DNA from: Methanobacterium sp.
GTDB lineage: Archaea > Methanobacteriota > Methanobacteria > Methanobacteriales > Methanobacteriaceae
Assembly (NCBI GenBank): GCA_018263005.1
Contig: JADFDH010000001.1
Span: forward strand, 310,001 to 374,000
Reading direction: 5' to 3'
Length of the DNA stretch: 64,000 nt
A model generated the notes under the pieces. The model saw nothing but the letters and a program-made list of their open reading frames with translations. It made no database searches and was not told the origin of the DNA. A program made the position numbers and the translations under genes. Shown piece after piece: positions 55,231-64,000 of the stretch. How positions within the stretch are numbered: position 1 is the stretch's first letter; every line of letters starts with the position of its first letter.

Positions 55231-57366
55231 ATGATAAAGGATATGATGTTAAAAATAAACCAGATGCAGGTTAAAAATATATTAATAGCAGTGATAATAC
55301 TGCTATTTTTAACAGACATAAGTATAATATTTGATATACCTGTTTTAAGACCAGTTACATCCTTTTTATTCTTTACCATAGTCCCAGGTTATCTTATTTT
55401 ACTAACATTCAAATTAAAACAAACATATCACCTCAAAAAAGCATTACTGTCAGTTGGAATTAGTATATCCATTCTTATGATAGTGGGAATAATTCTTAAC
55501 ACATTATATCCCATCATATATCAACCACTGGCACTAACCCCTGTTCTAATATCATTGAACATCTTAACCATGATACTGACCTTCTCAGCATACTGGAGAA
55601 ACATAGAATCTGATAAAAAGAATAAATTTGAATTTAAATTTAATTTAGGGAATAAATTATCTTCACCCATATTATTTCCATTTTTATTCCCATTATTAGC
55701 AGTTTTAGGCACTTATCTGATGAATATATCCCAGAACAATATTCTCCTTTTAATCATGCTCATCTTAATTCCTTTATATCTAATAGCAGTAGTCTACTAC
55801 AGAGATAGGATAGATCCGGTTACCTATCCCCTGTCAGTATGGTTAATCGGTTTAAGCCTGCTTCTGATGCATGGACTGACTTCCTACCATCTACAGGGAA
55901 TCGATGTGCATCTGGAATATTATAGCTTCCAATTAACCCAGAATACTTTTCACTGGGATCTGAATGCCTACTACAATCCCTACAATGCCTGTATGAGCAT
56001 AACCATCCTCCCTCAAATTTATCAGGTACTATCCAATATGGGTGGAGAATACATATTCAAATTATTCATGGCATTTATAGGTTCTATAACTCCTCTGCTG
56101 GTTTATTTAGTAGCTCGAAAATATTCATCTGCTAAATATGCTTTTTTTGCAGCTTTGCTGTTCATTTTTCAGTTATTCTTCATAAACCTTCTAGGCGCTG
56201 TGAGGCAGGAAATAGCCATAATATTCTTCTTCCTGACGGTAATGGTTGTGTTTGACTCTGAAATGGATAAATGGGCTAGAAAATTCCTTATAGTTTTATT
56301 TATATTCTCAACACTCATATCACACTATTCAACTGCCTATGTGGCTTTCATATTGTTACTGCCCATTCTACTTCTACCATTTTTCCAGAAATTAAAGAGA
56401 GAAAAGAAGCTGGATTTCACCAACTTCGATATCATAATCGTATCCCTGGTATTGATAGCGATATGGTACTTTTTAGTGGCTAAAGTCCAGTTCGCCAGCG
56501 GAGTCCAGGTTCTGGGAAAAACAGTGGAGGTAGCTGCGGGCACCGGATTAACATCGGCTCTGGTAGCAACCCGAGGAGCATATGTACTGGGGATACTGGG
56601 AGTGGTATTTAAATCATTACCCAACGCAGTAAGTGTAATAGTACATGATTTAATATTTGCAACCATAATAGTCGGGATTTATGCAATAATACGTAATTTC
56701 AGCCATTATAAGGAAAAATTCAGCACGGAATTTCTGCTGGGAATAATCATATCCCTGATATTACTGGTTTTATTTGTAGCACTGCCATATATTTCCATAG
56801 CTTATGATGTGGCACGACTATTCTTCCAATTGTTAATATTCCTGGGACCGGTTTTTGTCATTGGTGGAATTTTCATATCCAAATTAATAAAAAAACCGAA
56901 ATGGGATGTTTACATCCTTTTAATTCTTTTAATATCTTTATTTACATGTGTAACCTATCTGCAGTACAGTTTCCTGGGAACTCCCTATTCGCCTGACTTT
57001 GAAAAGGACAGTATAGTAAGGCAGGGAAACTATATCTATGATAGTGAAATACTATCCGCTAAATGGATCTCCCAAAACAAGATAAATAATTTAACAGTAT
57101 ATTCTGATGGTAGAGAGGTCGCAAGATTTTTAACAGCCTACGGAACCAATATCACACAGGAAAATATAAACAGCTCCTACTTCGGCTGGAATCAAACCAT
57201 AGATGTGGGGTATATCTACCTGGGATATGTAAATGTGAATAATCAGAAAATCATCGATATGGGAGATGATTTCATTAGAGTGGATATGGGGCCTTTTAAT
57301 TATCTTCTAACTGGAAAGAGCACAATCTATGATAATGGGGGAAGCCGAATATTATGGTCGGGATGA
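55231..57366 (+). CDS. DUF2206 polytopic membrane protein (putative GT-C-like glycosyltransferase)
   Basis: 711 residues with roughly 13 hydrophobic helices and a C-terminal ~130-residue soluble outer part (SILSAKWISQNKINNLTVYSDGRE region, split). Loop motifs include GIDVHLEYY near 229 and HYSTAYVA near 367, which fits a GT-C-like polyprenyl-phosphate sugar enzyme, but no catalytic pair is certain. DUF2206 proteins are common in Methanobacteriales surface-glycan islands. Confidence 0.75.
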   Translation: MIKDMMLKINQMQVKNILIAVIILLFLTDISIIFDIPVLRPVTSFLFFTIVPGYLILLTFKLKQTYHLKKALLSVGISISILMIVGIILNTLYPIIYQPLALTPVLISLNILTMILTFSAYWRNIESDKKNKFEFKFNLGNKLSSPILFPFLFPLLAVLGTYLMNISQNNILLLIMLILIPLYLIAVVYYRDRIDPVTYPLSVWLIGLSLLLMHGLTSYHLQGIDVHLEYYSFQLTQNTFHWDLNAYYNPYNACMSITILPQIYQVLSNMGGEYIFKLFMAFIGSITPLLVYLVARKYSSAKYAFFAALLFIFQLFFINLLGAVRQEIAIIFFFLTVMVVFDSEMDKWARKFLIVLFIFSTLISHYSTAYVAFILLLPILLLPFFQKLKREKKLDFTNFDIIIVSLVLIAIWYFLVAKVQFASGVQVLGKTVEVAAGTGLTSALVATRGAYVLGILGVVFKSLPNAVSVIVHDLIFATIIVGIYAIIRNFSHYKEKFSTEFLLGIIISLILLVLFVALPYISIAYDVARLFFQLLIFLGPVFVIGGIFISKLIKKPKWDVYILLILLISLFTCVTYLQYSFLGTPYSPDFEKDSIVRQGNYIYDSEILSAKWISQNKINNLTVYSDGREVARFLTAYGTNITQENINSSYFGWNQTIDVGYIYLGYVNVNNQKIIDMGDDFIRVDMGPFNYLLTGKSTIYDNGGSRILWSG

Positions 57367-57442
57367 TGGATAATTATATTAAATTCCTGGCTTGTTTTTT
57401 TAGCATTTAATTTTTAGGGGTTATAGAGAGGTTAGATGTCAT

Positions 57443-58660
57443 ATGGCATTTGATAATGATATTTTAGAAAAAAAATCGGATGATATGGAACTAAAAATAT
57501 TATTCGTACACCATACTGCCATGTGGTATCGTAAACCATTCTTCAGGAGTCTTAGTAAGATATATGATGTTAATTTTTTATTTACCAATGTAGAAGGATA
57601 CAATAAGACATACGGCACCAGTTTATCCCATAAAATTCCGGGAATGGATGGTATAAACTATCAGGTAGTGCCTAATCGGTGGGGGATTGCCTGGGGAGCA
57701 ATCAAAAGAGCCATGGGAGAATATGATATCTTCGTTGGTGGTAGTTGGGATACTCCTACTGATGTGTTTGAAACATTTTTTTACTATTTCATAGTGAAAA
57801 TGAAGAGGAAACCATTTATTTTATGGAGAGAAGACTGGGATTGGAATGTAAATAACACGAAAAGGAAGTTAGCTAAATTCATAGCGGGATTCATCTCCAG
57901 AGGTGCTGATGCCGTTTTAGTTCCGGGTGATAAGCAGCGAGAATTCTATGAAGGTTTAGGAGCAGCACCAGATAAAATATTCACCATGCCCAATGTGAGT
58001 AATTTATCCCTAAAGGAAGAAGATTACAATAATAGAGATAAAATAATACAAGAACTTAATTTAGAGGGTAAGAAATCTATTTTATTTGTAGGACGTCTGA
58101 TTAAATTGAAGGGAGTCCATTATTTACTTAATGCTTTTGCAAAACTAAGAGATAAGATGGATGATGTAGTGCTTATTATTGCAGGCGATGGAGAATGTTT
58201 AAAAGAGCTTAAACTACTTACTAAGAATTTAGACATACAAGATAGGGTTTACTTTCAGGGTAATGTAGAAAATGATCTACTGGGTGCGTATTATTTGCTT
58301 TCCAATATTTTTGTTCTGCCCTCCATCACCACCCATCACGCTGATGCCTGTCCCCTAGTTGTTAATGAAGCCATGTATTTTGGAAAACCAGTGGTCACCA
58401 GCGATGCTGTGGGAACAACCTCCATGATTGAAGAAGGAGTAAACGGATTCGTGGTACCGGAACGTGATTCAGAATCACTATACCAGGCTTTGTCTAAAAT
58501 ATTGGAAGATCCTGAACTGGAAAAAAACATGGGAGAAGCTTCTAAAAACCTAATTGAAGAAAAATACACCTATCAAAATATGATAGAAGGGTTCAATCAG
58601 GCTTTAAATTATTTAAGGAATAAAAAAAGGATCGAAAGCAAAAATTATGATAATTATTGA
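57443..58660 (+). CDS. GT4 family glycosyltransferase
   Basis: 405 residues: ELKILFVHHTAMWYRKPFFR near 14, a C-lobe with ILFVGRLIKLKGVHYLLNAF, and TTHHADACPLVVNEAMYFGKP near 293 (split). The first ~13 residues are poorly conserved; an ATG at 57485 gives a start at MELKILFVHH and is possible. Follows DUF2206 by 76 bp on the same strand. Confidence 0.88.
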   Translation: MAFDNDILEKKSDDMELKILFVHHTAMWYRKPFFRSLSKIYDVNFLFTNVEGYNKTYGTSLSHKIPGMDGINYQVVPNRWGIAWGAIKRAMGEYDIFVGGSWDTPTDVFETFFYYFIVKMKRKPFILWREDWDWNVNNTKRKLAKFIAGFISRGADAVLVPGDKQREFYEGLGAAPDKIFTMPNVSNLSLKEEDYNNRDKIIQELNLEGKKSILFVGRLIKLKGVHYLLNAFAKLRDKMDDVVLIIAGDGECLKELKLLTKNLDIQDRVYFQGNVENDLLGAYYLLSNIFVLPSITTHHADACPLVVNEAMYFGKPVVTSDAVGTTSMIEEGVNGFVVPERDSESLYQALSKILEDPELEKNMGEASKNLIEEKYTYQNMIEGFNQALNYLRNKKRIESKNYDNY

Positions 58661-58738
58661 TTACTTTTTGTTTATAAATTTAATAAATAAAAGAAAACTT
58701 TTAGTCTAATTAATTGAAATATTTCCTTTAATTTAAAA

Positions 58739-59764
58739 TCAGGATTTCATTATAACTTTAAGGTATAAAACACCTATTTGAAGTAAATATAATGGTAGAT
58801 AGAGGTAGTAATGATTTTTATGGGCTTTAATGAAGGTTAAATTGGATCTTATTTCCATCAAAGCTCTTTTAACACCTTCAGAACTTCTTTTTTTCCTGGA
58901 AACTCCTTCCTTATGCCAAATATAGGAATCCAATACTATTGCAGATTTATATTCATATTTTTTAAGATTAAGGGCTAGGTCAATATCTTCACAGCCGAAG
59001 AATAGTTTTTCATTTAGAAATTTAAGGGGTAGTTCCTTAATTTTTAAAAGCATGGCCGCACCGGAAACCCAATCACATTCAATCATATCATCTGAGAAGT
59101 TATCTAAATTATCTGTCTCCGTTAAATCATAATAACCGGGGTATTTGTTTAGATTAACTTTACCACCAAGATTAGCCACCACATCAGTCCTTCCATCCCA
59201 ATCATAGTAATAAATTAAGGGACCAACGATGCCTAATCGCATATCATCACCTGCTTTCTGAACCAATCTCGTTAAGAAATCAGGATCAACTGCTACATCG
59301 TTGTTTAATAGGAGAATATAATCTGGATGATGGTTTTTTAGGGCGTAATTTATGGCTATGTTGTTTCCTTTGGCGAATCCGTAGTTTTTATCGTTTTTTA
59401 TGAGGGTAAGATTATGTTTTGTATCCTGATTTTCATTCTTAGCATTCTTTTGATTGAATTCAGGTCCTTGTTTAGTATCGTTTTCATCATTTTGAAATTG
59501 TTTTCTATCATCCGTTTCCTGGTAGGTGATTTCTTTGATCTGGATTGGTTTGTTTTTGGTTTGGTAGGTGAAGAATGGGGATTTGATGGTTATTAGTCCC
59601 TGGCAGTATTCTCTGATTTGGTTTAGTGATTGGTCTTGGGAGTGGTTATCTACCAGTATTACATTATAGTTAGGGTATTGTATTTGGTAGAGGGATTCCA
59701 GGCATTCCAGGGTGTCCTTCCAGCCATTCCAGTTAAGAACGACGATGGTAACTAAGGGTTTCAT
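58739..59764 (-). CDS. GT2 glycosyltransferase (paralogue A)
   Basis: 341 residues. GT-A fold: VTIVVLNWNGWKDTLECLES, LVDNHSQDQSL, NYGFAKGNNIAI and LLLNNDVAVDPDF (DxD-like NND). An acidic/Asn-rich linker of about 40 residues (83-120) separates the two halves. The first ~83 codons are the same at DNA level as in the neighbour at 59773, but the rest diverges. Resembles rhamnosyltransferases. Confidence 0.9.
   Translation of the reverse strand: MKPLVTIVVLNWNGWKDTLECLESLYQIQYPNYNVILVDNHSQDQSLNQIREYCQGLITIKSPFFTYQTKNKPIQIKEITYQETDDRKQFQNDENDTKQGPEFNQKNAKNENQDTKHNLTLIKNDKNYGFAKGNNIAINYALKNHHPDYILLLNNDVAVDPDFLTRLVQKAGDDMRLGIVGPLIYYYDWDGRTDVVANLGGKVNLNKYPGYYDLTETDNLDNFSDDMIECDWVSGAAMLLKIKELPLKFLNEKLFFGCEDIDLALNLKKYEYKSAIVLDSYIWHKEGVSRKKRSSEGVKRALMEIRSNLTFIKAHKNHYYLYLPLYLLQIGVLYLKVIMKS
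59516..59734 (-). repeat. 219-bp direct repeat, copy 1 (N-terminus of paralogue A)
   Basis: Base-for-base equal to 60688-60906 by reading; it covers most of the first ~83 codons. Just beyond each side the sequences differ. Confidence 0.93.
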
Positions 59765-59772
59765 ATTACTCC

Positions 59773-60936
59773 CTATTCTCTATTTGTTAATAAAAAGCTT
59801 TTAAAAATTTTTAAATAAGATTTAATTAATACGCTTAGATATTCACCTGCTTTAACATCGTTTCTACCCAGGATACTACCAGTTAAAACCATTAGTCCTT
59901 CTTTGGTGATTACTAATTTGAATTGTAATTTTTGGATGAAATTCCCATAACGGCTTACATATTCAGTTGTATTTTTCAGGCTTAAAATAGTCATTTTAGG
60001 GATCACGGATTTTTTTGTTATTGATCTGCCTCTTTTATGATAGATTATACTTTTTGGGTTGTATATTGCTCTCCAACCATGATTATGGGCTCTCCAGGAT
60101 AGATCTGCATCTTCACCCAGAGTTATATAACTGGTGTCCAGTAGACCGATATCCCTGAGCATCTCCCTTTTATAAAGTGCTGCTGCGGCCATGGCGCCCA
60201 TAATCTTATTTTGATTATCATACTGGTGTTTATCTATTTTTTCATGGCCCCGGTCAATTATCCTGCCCCAACTAATAACATGTCCTGTAGAATCAATGAT
60301 TTGAGGATTATTCGCGTTCAATAATTTCCCACCAACTATTCCAATTTTTTCATCAGTTTCAGCTACAGAGATCATCTCAGTGAGAAATTCTCCTTCCACA
60401 ATTGTGTCATTGTTAAGTAGTAGAATGTAGTTGGGGTTGTGGTTTTCTAGGGTGTATTCCATGGCTATGTTGTTTCCTTTGGCGAATCCGTAGTTTTCAT
60501 CGTTTTTTATAAGTGTAAGGGCGGGTTTATTCTCATTGGGATATTTTTTAGCAACTTTTGGTGATTTATTTAATTTATTATTTTTATCTTGATTATTTAA
60601 TAGTTTATTTTCTTGTTCATCGTTATCTGGGTTATTTATCAGTTTATTTTCTTTTCCATCGTTATCTGGGTCATTGGTTAGTTGATTTTCCTGGTAGGTG
60701 ATTTCTTTGATCTGGATTGGTTTGTTTTTGGTTTGGTAGGTGAAGAATGGGGATTTGATGGTTATTAGTCCCTGGCAGTATTCTCTGATTTGGTTTAGTG
60801 ATTGGTCTTGGGAGTGGTTATCTACCAGTATTACATTATAGTTAGGGTATTGTATTTGGTAGAGGGATTCCAGGCATTCCAGGGTGTCCTTCCAGCCATT
60901 CCAGTTGAGAATAATAATAGTAACCAATGGTTTCAT
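59773..60936 (-). CDS. GT2 glycosyltransferase (paralogue B, repeat-containing linker)
   Basis: 387 residues. Same GT-A opening as paralogue A (VTIIILNWNGWKDTLECLES, LVDNHSQDQSL), then a linker at 83-121 of three 13-residue repeats like ENKLINNPDNDEQ, then ALTLIKNDENYGFAKGNN and LLLNNDTIVEGEFL. The C-terminal half is unlike paralogue A, with GEDADLSWRAHNHGWRAIY (split) in the acceptor site. Probably a different sugar. Confidence 0.9.
   Translation of the reverse strand: MKPLVTIIILNWNGWKDTLECLESLYQIQYPNYNVILVDNHSQDQSLNQIREYCQGLITIKSPFFTYQTKNKPIQIKEITYQENQLTNDPDNDGKENKLINNPDNDEQENKLLNNQDKNNKLNKSPKVAKKYPNENKPALTLIKNDENYGFAKGNNIAMEYTLENHNPNYILLLNNDTIVEGEFLTEMISVAETDEKIGIVGGKLLNANNPQIIDSTGHVISWGRIIDRGHEKIDKHQYDNQNKIMGAMAAAALYKREMLRDIGLLDTSYITLGEDADLSWRAHNHGWRAIYNPKSIIYHKRGRSITKKSVIPKMTILSLKNTTEYVSRYGNFIQKLQFKLVITKEGLMVLTGSILGRNDVKAGEYLSVLIKSYLKIFKSFLLTNRE
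60574..60690 (-). repeat. 39-bp in-frame minisatellite in GT2 paralogue B
   Basis: Three 39-bp units, 13 codons each, encoding ENQLTNDPDNDGK, ENKLINNPDNDEQ and a decayed ENKLLNNQDKNNK (residues 83-121). Reading frame is kept. Confidence 0.85.
60688..60906 (-). repeat. 219-bp direct repeat, copy 2 (N-terminus of paralogue B)
   Basis: Pairs with 59516-59734; offset 1172 bp. A second short block, around GTTGTTTCCTTTGGCGAATC near 59361 and 60469, is also nearly the same. Confidence 0.93.
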
Positions 60937-61014
60937 GAATTATCACTTATTAATTTATAATTAAATAATTTGGATTTTTTTAGGATCAAAATGATTTATA
61001 GGGCATAGATTGAA

Positions 61015-62208
61015 TTACAAATTATCTAAAACCCGATTAAAATGCCATATTAACCTTTCACCAGCATGTTTATTGGTCCAGTAATCTTCAATGGTTTTTA
61101 TAGAATTTTCAGCCATTTTTTTTCTTTCGGAGTCATTTAAGAGTAGTTTGGTGGTTGCTTCTGCGAATAGTTTTTCATCTCTTTGGCAGTGAATTCCGGT
61201 AATATTATGTATGATGGTTTCTCTTACACCGCCTTCCTTGACGCCTATTACTGGTGTACCGCAACCCATTGCTTCCAGGGGCACAAGTCCAAAAGGCTCC
61301 ATATATGGTGCGTAGAGTATAAGTTTAGCCTGATTATATAGTTTAACCAGCTTTTCATCATCAATTAGATCCATTATTTCTAATTCAACCCCTAATTGGT
61401 GGGCTAGATTTTCAATATATGTCTTCCACTCTGGCAGGGAGAAATTGGAGACGATTATTAATTTAGGGCGTATCTCTGGTTCGATAAGTGCTATTGATCT
61501 TATTATGAAATCATATCCCTTGGAAGGTCTGCAACTTCCCACGGATAATACGAAGTTCTCCTCAGGTATATCTAAGGGCTGGAATATTTTTGTATCTATA
61601 CCTAGATAGGATACCAGTGAATTCAGACCATAAACTCTTAAAATGGACTCCCTGGTGAAATATGAGTTGGTTAAAATATTTTCTGCAAATGATATATTTT
61701 CTTTGTCTATTTTTAAATCTTTATTATCTGAATAATTGAATATTAACCTTTTTAAAGAATTTATTTCCCTATTATCTTCCACGTTTTCTAATATGGCCTC
61801 ATTACGGGGTGGCTGGGGACAATAATAAACAGTGGGATGTTTAATGTATTTCAAGAAGAAGGGTGTTATGGTATACTGGTCCTGTTCACTGAAAACCAGA
61901 TGATAATCTTCTGAATTTATAGTTTCTGCTATATTCTTCTGTGTTAATTCCAGGTCTCTCAGGGATATTTTTTTCACCAGTGGTGGGACATATTTCAGGT
62001 TTGAATATAGGGTACCTTTTAGTGATTTTTTCACTGGAAATACTTTTAAGCTGTTGGAAATATCCTTCAGGGGTAGGAAATCCTCATTAGCAGTTGATGG
62101 TACAAAAACATCTACAGTGTGATTTTGTTGATTAAGATAATCCACATAGCCATAAAGAGCTCTTTTTGCCCCGCCAGATGGTAAATTATGAAAAACCGCG
62201 ATTCTCAT
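61015..62208 (-). CDS. GT4 family glycosyltransferase
   Basis: 397 residues: FHNLPSGGAKRALYGYVDYL near 6, VFSEQDQYTITPFFL, VSYLGIDTKIFQPLDIPEENF (linker, split) and YMEPFGLVPLEAMGCGTPVIG near 309 (split). The GGAKR N-lobe loop suggests the same GT4 class as its neighbours. It lies between GT2 genes on the same strand. Confidence 0.9.
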   Translation of the reverse strand: MRIAVFHNLPSGGAKRALYGYVDYLNQQNHTVDVFVPSTANEDFLPLKDISNSLKVFPVKKSLKGTLYSNLKYVPPLVKKISLRDLELTQKNIAETINSEDYHLVFSEQDQYTITPFFLKYIKHPTVYYCPQPPRNEAILENVEDNREINSLKRLIFNYSDNKDLKIDKENISFAENILTNSYFTRESILRVYGLNSLVSYLGIDTKIFQPLDIPEENFVLSVGSCRPSKGYDFIIRSIALIEPEIRPKLIIVSNFSLPEWKTYIENLAHQLGVELEIMDLIDDEKLVKLYNQAKLILYAPYMEPFGLVPLEAMGCGTPVIGVKEGGVRETIIHNITGIHCQRDEKLFAEATTKLLLNDSERKKMAENSIKTIEDYWTNKHAGERLIWHFNRVLDNL

Positions 62209-62272
62209 CCTTATTCACCAATAGTTTCTCCTATTATCATGATAATTTTTTTCAAATACCTGGTAATTTTAT

Positions 62273-63271
62273 CTATTTTTTTAGTCTCATACCGTCAATG
62301 GAACCTTTTATTAAAGATTTGAACATTTTCCAATTTCTCCTATAGAATAGTTGATATAAGCTTTCTCTGAGGATTTCCGTCCAGTAATATCGGAGAAATT
62401 TTTTATAAACTTTAGGGGGTGCGTGTTTTTTCTCGAATAAAATACGGTTTCGATTATGGTAATAAGTTTTAAAATAATCCTCACTGGATGTTCCGTACTT
62501 ATGCCATATTTTAGATTTAAAGGAATAAATAGATTTATAACCTGCTTCTCGGGCAGTAAAACTCCAATCCACATCCTCCCAATACATGAAATATCTCTCA
62601 TCAAGGAGGCCAACCTTTTCTATTACTTCTCTTTTAATCAATAGGCAGGAACCACCCACATAATCAAGCTTTATGGTTTTATCAAATTCACCATGGTCTT
62701 CCAGCATAAAAGCTACTTCATGGGATTCACCACGCGATAAATCAATATTTCCCCCACCTGCTGCTTGTATAACGTTCTTATCATCATATAAATATGTTTT
62801 TGGTCCTACCAATCCCACTTTATCATCAGATTCGGCTGTTTTAATTAGTTCAGTTAGAAATTGAGAATCCACCACGGTGTCATTATTTAAAAGTAACATG
62901 TACTGGGGTTTTAAGTGTTTTAGGGTGAATTTAATCCCGGTATTATTTCCCTTGGCGAATCCTTGATTTTCTTTGTTTTCAATAAGAATTAAAGACTTAA
63001 CAGGAAGTTTTTTAGCTGGGGAATCTGTTCCCTTTAAATGAATAAATTCTAATGGTTTGTTGTTTTCCCTATAATTAAAGAATTTTGATGATGCTTTTAA
63101 TTCACTTTGACTGTATTGTCTTATTCTCTCTATAGAATTATCCTGTGAATGATTATCTACAATGACCACATGATAATTAGGGTAATTGTTCTGGTAAAGT
63201 GATTCCAGACATTCTATGGTGTCTTCCCATCCATTCCAGTTCAATATAATAATAACTACTTGCGGATTCAT
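62273..63271 (-). CDS. GT2 glycosyltransferase (paralogue C)
   Basis: 332 residues: VVIIILNWNGWEDTIECLES, VDNHSQDNSIERI, NQGFAKGNNTGI, LLLNNDTVVDSQF and YVGGSCLLIKREV; acceptor loop EDVDWSFTAREAGYK. Clearly related to paralogues A and B but without the shared 219-bp block. ATG at 63271 behind GAGGCCATTG is preferred over upstream ATG 63283 and TTG 63289. Confidence 0.9.
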   Translation of the reverse strand: MNPQVVIIILNWNGWEDTIECLESLYQNNYPNYHVVIVDNHSQDNSIERIRQYSQSELKASSKFFNYRENNKPLEFIHLKGTDSPAKKLPVKSLILIENKENQGFAKGNNTGIKFTLKHLKPQYMLLLNNDTVVDSQFLTELIKTAESDDKVGLVGPKTYLYDDKNVIQAAGGGNIDLSRGESHEVAFMLEDHGEFDKTIKLDYVGGSCLLIKREVIEKVGLLDERYFMYWEDVDWSFTAREAGYKSIYSFKSKIWHKYGTSSEDYFKTYYHNRNRILFEKKHAPPKVYKKFLRYYWTEILRESLYQLFYRRNWKMFKSLIKGSIDGMRLKK

Positions 63272-63387
63272 CAATGGCCTCATATTCAATTATTTTCAAT
63301 TCTTTCTAAATTTTATTAATTTATAATTATATATCGAATTATATTATATAGTGTAACCATATTACAAATAATTTAAAAAGTGGAATC

Positions 63388-64000
63388 ATGGGTAAACGTC
63401 TAAAAATAGCATTCATAACAGCTGCTGATGCCAGGGATAAAAGAATTCGTTCAGGAACTCCTTATTACATGGCTAAAGCATTAGAAAAACACTGTGGCGA
63501 TGTATTTTATATAGGTCCTTTGAATTCTAGAATGGAAAAATTAACACGTTTTTTAAACGATGTTTCTCTGAAGCTTTTTAGTAAAGGTTATGCATATGAA
63601 CATAGCATATTACTTTCATTTGCTTATGCCCGTATTATTAAGTCTAAACTTAAAGATGAATCATTCGATGTAATATTTGCACCAGTAGCTTCTACAGAAT
63701 TATCTTTGTTGGCCACTGATGTTCCCATAATATACACGGCCGATGCTACTTTCTCTTTAATAAGTAATTATTATCCTGACTATTTTTCCAGGCAACTTAA
63801 AATTTCTAGGGAGGAAGGAAATTATATAGAACAATCAGCCATCCGTCGGGCGGATTTATTACTCTATCCTTCGAATTGGGCTGCAAATTCTGCTATAAAT
63901 GATTATGGGGCTCTTGAATCCGAAGTGAATGTGATTCCCTACGGTGCGAATATTGATGATTATCCTGATAAGGAAACAATTTTAAACAAAAAAAAGACAA
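63388..64000 (+). CDS. GT4 family glycosyltransferase, N-terminal part (cut by window end)
   Basis: Open frame of 204 codons running off the right edge. It opens MGKRLKIAFITAADARDKRI, then SGTPYYMAKALEKH, PIIYTADATFSLI and VIPYGANIDDYPD, the N-lobe and linker of a GT4 protein. ATG has a weak AAGTGGAATC site. It is divergent from the GT2 gene at 62273. Confidence 0.85.
   Translation, partial: MGKRLKIAFITAADARDKRIRSGTPYYMAKALEKHCGDVFYIGPLNSRMEKLTRFLNDVSLKLFSKGYAYEHSILLSFAYARIIKSKLKDESFDVIFAPVASTELSLLATDVPIIYTADATFSLISNYYPDYFSRQLKISREEGNYIEQSAIRRADLLLYPSNWAANSAINDYGALESEVNVIPYGANIDDYPDKETILNKKKT

Noticed and set aside
55122..55379. 85-codon minus-strand frame before and across the DUF2206 start
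   Set aside because: Overlaps the DUF2206 start, low complexity, no ribosome binding site or match.
59516..60906. Insertion sequence between GT2 genes
   Set aside because: The repeated 219 bp are coding and in frame with no transposase, inverted ends or target duplication.

Overview
The window is about 64 kb of AT-rich archaeal DNA, dense in genes, from a hydrogenotrophic methanogen. The gene content points to the order Methanobacteriales (a Methanobacterium-like genome; the genus is inference). It encodes archaeal information-processing proteins (Rrp42, L37Ae, RpoP, Brix, Pcc1, prefoldin, LSm, SRP19, S8e, L37e), a separately encoded C-terminal piece of family-B DNA polymerase (PolB2, a Methanobacteriales trait), methanogen markers (MtxX, the F430 enzyme CfbC), HypE, archaeal pantoate kinase and the archaeal riboflavin/F420 enzymes ArfB and ArfC. 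Starts are ATG, TTG or GTG behind GGTGAT/GAGG-type ribosome binding sites, and promoters are TATA-like.

Layout. 1-2.7 kb: the archaeal exosome/ribosome/KEOPS/prefoldin superoperon. 2.7-9.1 kb: a HisA-related barrel plus PfkB kinase, then on the minus strand a sortase-like protein, a winged-helix AAA ATPase, a HAD phosphatase and the S8e-PolB2 pair. 9.4-21.2 kb: hypE, cbiC, hemL, mtxX, uppS, tatD, arfC, a PHP phosphoesterase, pantoate kinase and a winged-helix regulator. 21.3-26.6 kb (minus): a RecJ-like DHH protein, SRP19, hemD-cobA, purQ-purS and purC. 26.8-45.9 kb: glmS, an XRE-cupin/thioesterase/acyl-CoA ligase group, a Ski2-like helicase, arfB, a PUA protein, LSm-L37e-TOPRIM-purF, a U32 protein, CBS-cfbC, several DUF families and tRNA-Leu(GAG). 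45.9-64 kb: a cell-surface polysaccharide island with dTDP-rhamnose genes (rfbB, C, D, A), galU, a polytopic DUF2206 protein and nine glycosyltransferases (four GT2, five GT4, the last cut by the window end).

The pathways interlock. Tetrapyrrole genes (hemL, hemD, cobA, cbiC, cfbC) feed B12 and F430; purF/S/Q/C supply purines; arfB and arfC act in one riboflavin/F420 branch; glmS, galU, rfb and uppS supply sugars and lipid carrier to the surface-glycan island.

The most unusual signal is a recurring architecture rather than one gene. Short tandem duplications sit exactly on gene boundaries. At starts (mtxX, the Ski2-like helicase, cfbC) they create upstream mini-ORFs or, in cfbC, an in-frame 12-residue repeat. 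At stops (PHP protein, winged-helix regulator, rfbB, and beside the zinc-ribbon/PsbP-like protein) they leave extra copies of gene ends downstream. In the surface island, two neighbouring GT2 genes share 219 bp of identical DNA but then diverge, and one carries a 39-bp in-frame minisatellite in its linker. There is no CRISPR array, insertion sequence or prophage.
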